Source: Heterobasidion occidentale (Eukaryota > Basidiomycota > Agaricomycetes > Russulales > Bondarzewiaceae). Taken from it: a DNA stretch of 64,000 nt. This document shows positions 55,581-64,000 of the stretch, in pieces (positions within the stretch are counted from its first letter, which is position 1; each line of letters opens with the position of its first letter). The notes under the pieces were generated by a model, which searched no databases, was not told the origin of the DNA, and saw only the letters and a list, made by a program, of their open reading frames with translations. Location: assembly GCA_039111635.1 (NCBI GenBank), contig JBCAQO010000008.1, positions 1,426,001-1,490,000 on the forward strand. Direction: 5' to 3'. A program made the position numbers and the translations under genes.

Positions 55581-57763
55581 ATATGGAGAAGTGCGTGTTT
55601 ATTGGGTACCCCGACGGCTACAAGGCGTGGAAGTTCTACAACCCTGCGACTCGGAAGGTCATCATTTCGGAGAGGGCAGACTTTGATGAGCGATTCTTTC
55701 CTGGGACTCGCCACTTTGACGCTAACACCCAGTCTGCCACCCCTCCTCCCTCGTCTCTGTTCAGTCTTTGGGATGCAGATGTTGATCCGGTGCCGATTCT
55801 GGGGGGGAAGTGGATCCTCCTCCTCCTGCTGGTCACTTGGAAAACGCTCCCATCGATCAGGATCATCCTGTGGCAGACCCAGCACCTCCTCCACCTCTTG
55901 CTCCTGTTCTTGTTCCTCCTGATGCTCCCCCTCCTGTCATTCCAGCGCCACCTCCTGCTCTTAGAACACGCTCTAGGAATCGCTCTGCCACCCCTGAACC
56001 AGGTCCATCTGTCACTCGACGCTCTACTCGCACTCGTCGCGCTCCTGGCGAATGGTGGAAGATTAGGACGCTGCCTGCAGACGATGATGCTCATTCTGAC
56101 GCCGCTGAGGACGCCCCTGATGCTTCTGGGGATGCAGATGGAACCCATTGTTGAGGACGCATTTCTGGCTGAAGTCGAGCGTGCCCTGTTCACCTCTGGT
56201 GCAGAAAAGGCTGAGCCTTCGACGTATCGTCAGGCGATGAAGCGTCCTGATGCAGATGAGTGGCAGAAGGCGGCAGAGGAAGAGATGGAGGCTCATGCTC
56301 GAATCGCACCTGGGACATTGTTCCACTGCCTGAGGGCTGCAAGGCGATCGTTCTCGTTGGGTTTTCAAGGTGAAGCACAACACGGATGGCTCTGTCGAAC
56401 GCTACAAGGCTCGTCTCGTCGCCAAGGGCTTCAGTCAGCGCCCTGGATTGATTATTTCGAGACATTTGCCCCACAGCCAAGTTTGCAGCCATTCGTGCGA
56501 TCCTTGCTCTCTCTGCCCTCGAGGACTTTCACCTGCGCTCTGTGGACATCTCCCATGCGTTTATCAATGGCGATCTGGACACTGTGGTGTATAGAGCAGC
56601 CTGAAGGATTTGAGCAGGGAGGACCTGAGATGGTCTGTCGCTTGATGAAGGGCTTGTATGGGCTGAAGCAGGCGAGTCGGCTGTGGTACAAGAAGCTCAA
56701 GGCGGCTCTGGAGCGCATGGGATTCAAGGCGATCTACTCTGACAACAGCATCTATGTCTATGCCAAGGATCAGGTCAAGGTCATTCTGCCTGTCTTTGTG
56801 GATGACTGCAGTTTTGCGTCGAATTCCTTGTCCCTGCTCGATGATCTGTTGTTGAGCTCTCTAGGTCGTTCAACTTCGCGATTTGGGACCCACTACCGCT
56901 CTTCTTGGATAGAGATTGCAGGGATCGCCCCAATCGTCGCCTGATGCTCTCCCAGCGCCAGTACATCTAGACATGCTGGAGCGTTACGGACAGGCCGACT
57001 CGACCCCTGTGAAGACCCCATGGTCCCTGGCACCAATCTCTCTGTCTCCATGGCCCCTGTATCGACTGAGGACAAGGAGTACATGAAGAAGGTTCCCTAC
57101 ATCTCTGCTGTTGGTTCCCTTTGTTCCTTGCACTCGCCACTCGTCCTGACATCGCCCACACGGTCTCGTCCTGTGCCGTTTCAACTCGAATCCTGGGATT
57201 GGGCACTGGAAGGCTGTGAAGCATTTGTTTCGTACTCTGAGAGGCACCCTGGATTATCGACTCGTCTATGGCCCCACGACTCCAAGGAGCTCTTACCTCG
57301 TTCTGTGATGCTGATCATGCAGGCAACCCTGACAACGGACGGTCCACCAGTGGATATGTGTTGCGCATTGGCTCTGGAGCGATCAGCTGGAGCTCCAAGC
57401 TTCAGGGTCGTTGCACAGTCGACCACAGAGGCAGAATTCATTGCTGCCGTTGATGCGGGCCGGGAGATTGTCTGGATGCGGAATTTGCTCACTGAACTTG
57501 GCTACTCCCTGTCTGAGCCGTCAATTCTCCGCGTCGATAACCAGTCCGCTGTTGCAGTTAGCAAGAATCCAGAGCACCATGGGCGCATGAAGCATCTCGA
57601 TCTTCGTTTCTTTTGGCTCAGGGACCAGGTAGAGGCTGGTGTGATTGCGCCAGCCTACGTTCCTACTGCGGACAACGCTGCGGACATCCTGACGAAGGCT
57701 GTTCCACCTGAGAAGGTGAAGATTTGCTGCAGCTTGATGGGACTGGAGGATCTGCCGCATTAG
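55581..57763 (+). pseudogene. Copia copy 2 reverse transcriptase-RNase H, multiply frameshifted
   Basis: The same RT and RNase H as copy 1 but broken by 18 deletions of 1-2 nt between 55,580 and 57,409, so no frame survives for long. Landmarks are YKKLKAALERMGFKAIYSDN, PVFVDDCSFAS and, after 57,410, a clean end with STTEAEFIAAVDAGREI, DNQSAVAVSKNPEHH and GLEDLPH. Substitutions relative to copy 1 are few. The linker with seven G (55,801-55,807) is shared with copy 1 and is a separate, older frame change. Confidence 0.9.
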
Positions 57764-57806
57764 GAGGGTGTTTTGGACGCTCTAGAGGCGTGGAATCAGG
57801 AGGGTG

Positions 57807-58335
57807 TGTTGTTTGTGGCCGTTCTGGTTGATGTGGCATGGGTGCCACATGGGTGCCACCTTTCGGACTCATTGATTACTCGCCTCTGCAGCTGGGAGCG
57901 GCCCTACAGCCACTCCCAGAGCGGGTATATTGCTTTCTTTCTCCTTTTGGACTGTCTCACTTTGTTTCCACCTTGTCTCACTTGTTTCAGTTGTTTCACC
58001 GGGTTAGCCGGCTGAGGCAGTCCTGTGTGATGTCATTGACACTCCGGACCGACCTCCAGGTGGAGCTTTTGACCGCTCCACAGGGTGGACCACCTGTAAT
58101 GACCCATTGATGTCATACTTTCCTATTTCGTTTCTTATTGTTCTGTGTAGCTTAAATACCCGTGGTCCGAGGGCAATTCTTTCTTCAGACTCTTACCCTC
58201 TGGACCACAGGTGCGCTCCCTTCTGTTCGTTGTATCTACTTAGACTCTTACCCTCTGGACCATAGTCCTGTCGTTATAGAGCTTCTTTTTGGCACTCTCT
58301 CTGTGCCAGTCGCTTCATTCTCACTGCGCTCAACA
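57807..58335 (+). mobile_element. 3' LTR of Copia copy 2
   Basis: A 529-bp LTR preceded by the purine tract GGAATCAGGAGGGTG (57,792-57,806) and followed by the target duplication CAATA. It differs from its own 5' LTR by roughly 5% (substitutions and single-base changes), so the insertion is not recent unless sequencing error contributes. Confidence 0.94.
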
Positions 58336-58340
58336 CAATA

Positions 58341-59404
58341 CAATCCCTAGAACAGAGGGATAATAGTTTATTGTCATTGCGGACTAAATCAACATTGTGG
58401 CGTAATAATGATGTTAATCGACATCTCCTATGCTGAAAGGAGTGGTAGTTTAATGTCGTTGTGGACGTTAGTAGTGCCAAAACATATCTCATGTTTGGGC
58501 ACTGCTCATGGCCCTGTAAAGGAAATGGCAATCCCAGTTTATCGTCATGGAGGACGTCCTAAACCTGAGGCACGATCCCAGTTGCCTCTTGACTGGCCCT
58601 TGAAGTGGAATCCTTGCTTCGGACTTCAAGGGTAGAATGGGCGCACCATGGAGTAGTCATGGTCCTGTTGGATGGCTGATAACCCACTCCATGTCCCCAA
58701 ACCCCTCACACAGAATTGAACCGTGTCGACCCCATATTCTTTTACTGTAGGGTGTATGGAATATAGCGCCTTGACCTAGTTGGCAGGGTTCCACAACAGT
58801 GGAGGCCCTCCCTTCCACCGTCTGCCAGAATGTAACCACATTCTGAGGGTCCTTAGTAGCTTTAACGTCGTTCCGGATGGTAACTAGTTTATTGTCATTG
58901 CGGACCAAGCCTTTCGTAGTTTTACATCGTTGCAGATGTAATTTGTCTGTTTTGGCTACTTAGTAGAGTGCGGCCACTATGTACCTGCATCTTGATAGGG
59001 CCCCCTAATGCGGAAAAGACCTGTAAAAGGAGATCCAAAGTGGACGTCCAAGACACCTGTCAGACCTTGACAGTGAGGTATGGTCCACCGTTCCCCAACA
59101 GTGAACATGCAACACAATTTTCCCACCAGGATTCTTACATCATTCATAGCTTTTCAGTCTTGCCACAAGATCAAAAAGCCGGTGTACCAGTACCAAGGTT
59201 ATGTCGAATCGAAGGACCTCCTAATGCGGAAAGGGTCCTGTAAAACTGGGGATCTAAGCGGGACACCGAATTTGCTTGTCAGAATACCTCTTGACAACGG
59301 GAGTGTTAAATGCTTGTCCTGTCTGAGACCGGAGGGCTGAAATGCAAATGGTCAGGTACTTCCCCTGCCTTCTTGTCTTTCCACAGTTTAATGTCATGCA
59401 GGAC
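58341..59404. repeat. Hairpin-and-box array, right part
   Basis: Seven more boxes (58,364; 58,446; 58,535; 58,857; 58,885; 58,917; 59,384). Inverted repeats are strong: AGTGCCAAAACAT/ATGTTTGGGCACT (58,473-58,503, one mismatch), CCCTTGAAGT/ACTTCAAGGG (58,597-58,632, perfect) and CAGAATGT/ACATTCTG (58,826-58,845, perfect). A larger repeat is visible: CCTAATGCGGAAA-CCTGTAAAA-GGAGATC at 59,005 and 59,220. A string CATGGCCCTGTA before the CAGTTTATCGTCATG box occurs in both halves (52,565 and 58,508), showing that the two parts belong to one array. No coding frame. Confidence 0.75.
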
Positions 59405-59539
59405 GTTTATTCCGGTGTCCTGTGCGTGAAACCAGTACCTGTGGTGCGGAGGGTCCTTTCCTCTCCATCACCATTAGAGACAAGGGGTTCCTCAACTCCC
59501 TTGTCTAGTATCCTCCACCAATGTCCCCGTAATCCCCGT

Positions 59540-60850
59540 ATCCTTCATCTGGTCAGTAGTAGGGATCAATGTTGTCGTAGTTTCCGTCTTTGACCTCGTC
59601 CCACACGTCTAGTTCTGCTTGAGTCCAGGCAGCAGTTCGCTGAGCTGGTCGCTGGCGGACTTGAGTTCTTCTGCTAACGCGAGCATGCGTTTCCTCAGGT
59701 CAATTATTTTGAGGGCAGTTTGGAGTCAGCGAATCTCTCGGTCGAGTTCTTCGAGGACTGTCTCGCCTGGGCTGGGGTGTCGTCCTCTTCCTCTGGCTTC
59801 CTCGTCTCTTGTTCCTCCTGTACCTTGGAGGATGCTCCTCATTGCTGCCTCCGGCATCCCGCCCGGTGGATTGTCCTGTCGATACGGGAGGAAGGGTCTC
59901 CCAATCCCTTTGTGCCTGTCGTTGTACCGTGGTCCAGAAGTGTTTTGTCTGGATGGTTGCGTCCCGGCTACTTGTAGTTGGTATCACTCTACTGGCTTCG
60001 TCGTTCCACGATTGGACACGGAATGGGTCAATCTGATCGGGCTGGGAGTGAGGGGAGTGTACTGCATTGGTGCTTGTAATGAGGGCAGGTAGGAGCTCTA
60101 GATTGATGAAGGAGGAGAACTCATCGGGGTGGATGAGCAGGGCATACGCCCCATTGTTCCCTCTGGCGTACTAGGAGGCGGCTTGATGATCGTCGGCATA
60201 GGCCAAAAGCCGGACCTGGTCACTTGCGTCTGCAAGGCGTCGGGGAACATTGCTGTTCTCGCTCCCTGGTTGCCCTGCGAAGAAATTAGCGAGCCTTTGC
60301 AAGGCTAGCGCTGTGGCCATCTGAATTACTGCCGAGATTGTGGTGCGCTAAAGCAGCGCATTCCCTAATCCTTCCAATTCTCAGGGATGCAGATCTCTAC
60401 CACTGACAGGGGGTCCTCTGGTCCTGGCAGCCGATGCACTAGTCGCTGCTGGTTCTTGTACATCTGTTTCAGCAGCTACAGGCGGTGCCAGGTCCGCAGG
60501 GTTTCTTGGTCCTCTTCCACTTCTTGTTTCCTGTCTTGCATCTCCTTGAGCCAACGCTGTCGTCGGTTGCGGAGGCGTTGACGGAGCCAGTCTTCCTTCT
60601 TCTTGGTGTCCCTCATTGTGCTCAATTCCGCTCAATCTTCAGTGGCGAGCGTGGCAAGGTGGGTGAAGACTGGTATGGGAACTCCCTCTAGAGTCACTGG
60701 ACAGCTGCTTCGGCCAGGGTGTCCAGTGTCGGGGTTGGCCACGGCCAAAATGATGTCCGGTGAGGGGTTCCTTGATGGTGAAGAGGTAGTTCCTTCATCA
60801 ATGAGCATAGCGCGTTCAGGGGAGTAATCAAGAGAGGAGTGGTCGGACAT
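59540..60850 (-). pseudogene. Extra 3' ORF of element C, coiled-coil protein
   Basis: Follows the chromodomain on the minus strand. Starts MSDHSSLDYSPERAMLIDEG at 60,850, then VTLEGVPIPVFTHLATLATED, a TGA (GAT TGA, at about 60,632), AELSTMRDTKKKEDWLRQRL and a strongly basic/acidic helical run to WHRL, a TAG, LLKQMYKNQQRLVHRLPGP and ICIPENWKD. Further on, in other frames, there is a leucine-rich coiled coil (RKRMLALAEELKSASDQL, about 59,690-59,630) and an acidic end (ELDVWDEVKDGNYDNIDPYY). At least two stops and two shifts. Position and size match the extra ORF of element B, but I see no zinc knuckle. Function unknown. Confidence 0.55.
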
Positions 60851-60853
60851 GTA

Positions 60854-61987
60854 CTAGGGAGAGTATTCCTTGCTTTGAAGGGGGGAGAGGCGTCTCCTCT
60901 CATATGTCTTCCTAAAGCCTGATCGCCGTAGGTCGGGCTTGTCTGGATAGCTTTTGTGAAACTCACGAAGCGCCTTGTCGGCCGTATCTTTGAGGAGGGC
61001 AAAGGGTTCCCAGATGTTATTGGCTTTAGAGTATCCGACCCACTTGACGAGGTACTTGGTTCCTCGTCCCTGGTGTCTTGAATCCAGAATGGCCTCCACT
61101 TCATAGTGCTCTGCTTCATTCAGGATTTCTGGGGCAGGTCTAAGGAAGTTTCTCCCATGGGCCTCTGTCTCATGATATCCGGTGAGCACGGATGCATGAA
61201 ATACCGTACTAAGGGCCGGAGTGATTCCCAGTCCTTTCTATAGTTCTCACGTGAATTTTGCCACAAATTGAGGGGCTCTGTTGGATACCACCTTGGTTGG
61301 TAGACCGTATTGTTTGAACACATTGTCCTGGAAAAGCGTCGTGATTTCTTCGGCCGTGATTGTCTTCTTGCACAGAGTTATGACTATCCCTTTGGACAGG
61401 CCCTGGTCAACCACCACGTTTATTGAATTGTATCCTCTGCTTTTTGGGAGGTTCGTTACGAAGTCGGTAGAGATGAAACGTCAAGGGACATTCGTGGTTT
61501 CCAATGGTTGAATCGGCGGATGGGTCCTGTGGGGTAGGTTCTTGGTGGACTGACAGACTGCGCATCCATCCACGTATTGGTGGACAAATTTGGTCATGCT
61601 TGACCACCAATAATGGCGTTGTACCAATTCCAAGGTCTTTGCTCGACCTGGGTGTCCTGTAGCCATGGTGTCATGGTGCGTCCTGACAATCATTCGCCGG
61701 AGGAGGTCGTCTTTCGGGACACATATGTAGCCATCGTGTGTTGTGATGCCATCTTCATGTGTCCATTTCCCTAGGTCGCTCTTCATTGCTTTTGGTCCTT
61801 TTTCCAGCAATTTCTTGAGGGCGACATCGACTAGTAAATTGTGTTCTGAGTGCGAGTGTCAAATGAGGGAGAGGATGTCCGAGGATACGAGTTCCGTTGC
61901 CTTAACGTGTATGCCTTTGCTTGGTTCTACCCAAGTTTTACTAGACTCGGTGAAAAGTTTGGACGGGAGCAGAGTCTGTGCCTTGTT
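60854..61987 (-). pseudogene. Element C integrase with chromodomain, internally deleted
   Basis: Present: HHCC zinc region (THHDTMATGHPGRAKTLELV, GCAVCQSTKN), first part of the core (FISTDFVTNLPKSRGY), then KQYGLPTKVVSNRAPQF. The core stops at GLGITPALST and jumps directly to VFHASVLTGYHETEAHGRNF, so the rest of the catalytic core (including the final Glu) and most of the C-terminal domain are gone. The chromodomain is intact: HYEVEAILDSRHQGRGTKYL, VKWVGYSKANNIWEP. Several stops (TGA at about 61,500 and 61,253, among others). Continues the frame of RNase H across the inserted Copia LTR. Confidence 0.88.
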
Positions 61988-62518
61988 TGTTAAGCGCAGT
62001 GACAATGAAGCGACTGGCACAGAGGGAGTGCCAAAAGAAAGCTCTATAACGACAGGACTGTGGTCCAGAGGGTAAGAGTCTGAAGTAGATACAAAGAAGA
62101 GAAGGGAGCGCACCTGTGGTCCAGAGGGTAAGAGTCTGAAGAAAGAATCGCCCTCGGACCACGGGTATTTAAGCTACAGAGAACAATAAGAAACGAAATA
62201 GGAAGGTATGACATCAACGGGTCATCACAGGTGGTCCACCTTGTGGAGCGGTCAAAAGCTCCACCTGTAGGTCGGTCCGGAGTGTCAATGACATCACACA
62301 GGACCACCTGAGTCAGCCAACCCGGTGAAACAACTGAAACAAAGTGAGACAAGGTGAAAACAAATTGAGACAGTCCAAAAAGAGAAAGAAAGCAATATAC
62401 CCGCTCTGGGAGTGGCTGTAGGGCCGCTCCCAGCTGTAGAGGCGAGTAATCAATGAGTCCGTAAGGTGGCACCCATGTGGCACCCATGCCACATCAACCA
62501 GAATGGCCACAAACAACA
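61988..62518 (-). mobile_element. Solo LTR, Copia family
   Basis: A 531-bp LTR flanked by TTGTT on both sides (61,983-61,987 and 62,519-62,523). It splits element C between RNase H (GVESDN) and the linker to integrase (KAQTLLPSKLF), so it inserted after element C arrived. It carries the same 28-bp internal direct repeat as the other Copia LTRs. Confidence 0.95.
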
Positions 62519-62976
62519 TTGTTATCAGATTCCACCCCCTCACTAAGGTCTGGACACCTGGACAGAGCATTGGCATGATTGGTCGTTCTGGCCTTGTAGC
62601 TGAGCTGGAAGTCAAATCGGGACAAAAACAAGCTCCAGCATGCTTGTCGCCTTGATAGGTCCCGTGCTGACTGAAAGTGTTCCAGGTTCTTGTGGTCTGT
62701 CTAGATCTCAAAGGGATGACGGGCACCTTCGAGGTAGTGTTTCCAGTGTTCCAGTGCCTTGATGATTGCAAGGAGTTTGCGGTCATGCACGTTGTAATTC
62801 CTTTCGGGCGGTGAAAACGATCCCGAGAGGTAAGCCACTGGGTGCCAGTCGTTATCAGGTCCTTCCTGTAAGAGGACTGCACCATATACGGAGAGGGAGG
62901 CGTCGGTGATGAGCCGGTAGGGGCACATCGGGTCAGGGTATAGTAGGAAGGGTTGACTGATGAAGGCTTTCTTCAA
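62519..62976 (-). pseudogene. Element C RNase H region
   Basis: Legible from YRLITDASLSVYGAVLLQEG through WHPVAYLSGSFSPPERNYNV and ALEHWKHYLEGARHPFEI, a TAG (TGG to TAG; the family has W-T-D-H-K-N-L-E), then [20 protein letters not shown] and [20 protein letters not shown]. Truncated by nothing except the LTR at its 3' side, across which the frame resumes. RNase H removes the RNA template during reverse transcription. Confidence 0.87.
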
Positions 62977-64000
62977 TCGGTCAAAAGCCTGTTGGCAATC
63001 CGTGGTCTAGTCCCATTTCATGTCTTTCTTGGTAAGGTCGTGCAGGGGTCAAGCGATTAAGGAAAACTTGTCAATGAATCGCCGGTAAAAGTTCCTCAGG
63101 CCTAAGAAAGAGCGGATGTCTCGGATTATGCGTGGGATGGGCCATTTCTAGATGGCTTCAATCTTTGAATCCTCTATGGCGACGTGGTCTTTTGAAATCG
63201 TATATCCCAAGTAGTTTAGCTTTTCCTTGTGGAACTCACATTTCTCTGGTTTGAGATAAAGATCATTGTCGCGTAGGATTTGGAGGACTTGTCGAACAAT
63301 CACAATGTGTTCTGCCATGGTTTTCGTGAAGATGAGGATGTCATCCATGTATACCACGATTTTCTAGGCCAGGATGAGCTCTTGGAAGATCATATTCATC
63401 ATGGCCTGGAAGGTCCCTGGGGAATTGCACAGCCCAAAGAACATTACTGTAGGTTCAAAGAGTCCCAAGGGTGTTACAAAGGCTGCCTTGGATTTGTCCC
63501 CTTCCTTGATGCGCACGTTGTTATATCCCCACCAAACATCCAGCTTCGAGAATACCGTTGCCCCTCAAACGATATCCAAGAGTTCTTGGATTAATGGTGG
63601 GGGACAGACATCTCAAATGGTGTGTTCATTGAGGTGGCGATAATCCTATACAGGGTATAGTTTTCCATCCTTCTTGTTTATAAAGAAGAAGGAGGCCACA
63701 CTGTGTGCTGTCGATCGACGTATTGTTCCCCTAGAAAGATGCTCCTTGATGAATTTTCCTAGCTTGTTGTGTTGCTCCGGGCTCAAGGGAAATATCCTTG
63801 GAGCTTGAGGTTTGAAAGATGGCTTGAGATTTATCGCATGGTCCCATATGGTGTGCTTGGGGAGCCTTTGTGATTGCCTTTTGTCGAGGTAGAAATGGTA
63901 TTCCGACGGTACGCCATCCGTTAAGTTGGTCGTGTCGATTTCCTCTTCTAGGTCTTTGTCAAAACTAGCGAACCCTGAGGGTTTGGGAGCTACCTTTCTG
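62977..64000 (-). pseudogene. Element C reverse transcriptase, runs off the window
   Basis: From the window edge: DGVPSEYHFYLDKRQSQRLP, WDHAINLKPSFKPQAPRIFP, ASFFFINKKDGKLYPV, DYRHLNEHTI, KLDVWWGYNNVRIKEGDKSK, FGLCNSPGTFQAMMN, active site VVYMDDILIFTKTM, NYLGYTISKDHVAIEDSKIE and RSFLGLRNFYRRF. Stops: TAG after KLYPV (CAG), TGA after EHTI and after DIV (CGA), TAG before KIVVYMDD (TGG), TAG after KIEAI (CAG), TGA after SLIA (CGA). Gag and protease would lie beyond 64,000. By sequence it is nearer to element B than to Copia but clearly a separate family. Confidence 0.9.

Noticed and set aside
59560..59600. A further hairpin-array box (TAGTTTCCGTCTTTGACC)
   Set aside because: It matches the box poorly and coincides with minus-strand coding sequence (DEVKDGNYDN).
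44416..64000. Elements A and C being two ends of one Ty3 element
   Set aside because: They are on opposite strands and both carry 5'-to-3' orders incompatible with one element; their sequences differ.

Overview
The window reads as nuclear DNA of a filamentous fungus, most probably an Agaricomycete (mushroom-forming basidiomycete). Short GT-AG introns of about 47-62 nt, chromodomain Ty3/Gypsy elements, a Plavaka-like transposase relic and decayed fungal protein-kinase and WD40 genes all fit this. I saw no bacterial or organellar gene organisation. Species cannot be named from the sequence.

Most of the window is layered mobile DNA. Family A (Ty3/Gypsy, ~600-bp LTR) has a solo LTR with target duplication at 1,693-2,282, a 3' LTR at 4,312-4,914, and a 5' LTR plus gag-protease at 44,416-47,404 that is cut by a Ty1/Copia element. 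Family B (Ty3/Gypsy, ~845-bp LTR) has a nearly complete but dead element at 6,514-16,941 on the minus strand and a solo LTR at 24,813-25,657 sitting inside a Tc1/mariner-type transposase relic. Family C (Ty3/Gypsy) fills 59,540-64,000 on the minus strand and runs off the window; a solo Copia LTR lies inside it. The Copia family (531-bp LTR) has a 5'-truncated copy at 47,405-51,804 (minus), a full-length copy with a CAATA target duplication at 52,756-58,335 (plus), and the solo LTR at 61,988-62,518.

17-24.5 kb is AT-rich and holds a LINE C-terminal relic, a tRNA-derived SINE-like head and a relic of an unidentified multi-exon gene. 26.5-29.4 kb is GC-rich degenerate repeat. 29.4-44.4 kb is a host-gene graveyard: a kinase pseudogene (HRD and DFG motifs still legible), a WD40 pseudogene, and several short intron-containing genes. 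One of these, four exons at 33,571-34,262, is open from start to stop. The flanks of this interval carry the same ~170-bp tandem repeat in opposite orientations.

The most unusual signals are: (1) an irregular array of hairpins and a ~20-bp box (consensus about AGTTTAATGTCGTTGCGGAC, 15 copies) on both sides of the full-length Copia element; (2) primer-binding sites in families A and B that pair with the predicted 5' end of their own transcripts (Tf1/sushi-type self-priming), while the Copia family has a PBS matching an internal fragment of initiator tRNA-Met; (3) an additional open reading frame between integrase and 3' LTR in families B and C, with a CCHC zinc knuckle in B; (4) 18 deletions of 1-2 nt packed into 1.8 kb of one Copia copy; (5) nonsense mutations in the Ty3 elements that are nearly all explained by C-to-T change, mostly at TCG.
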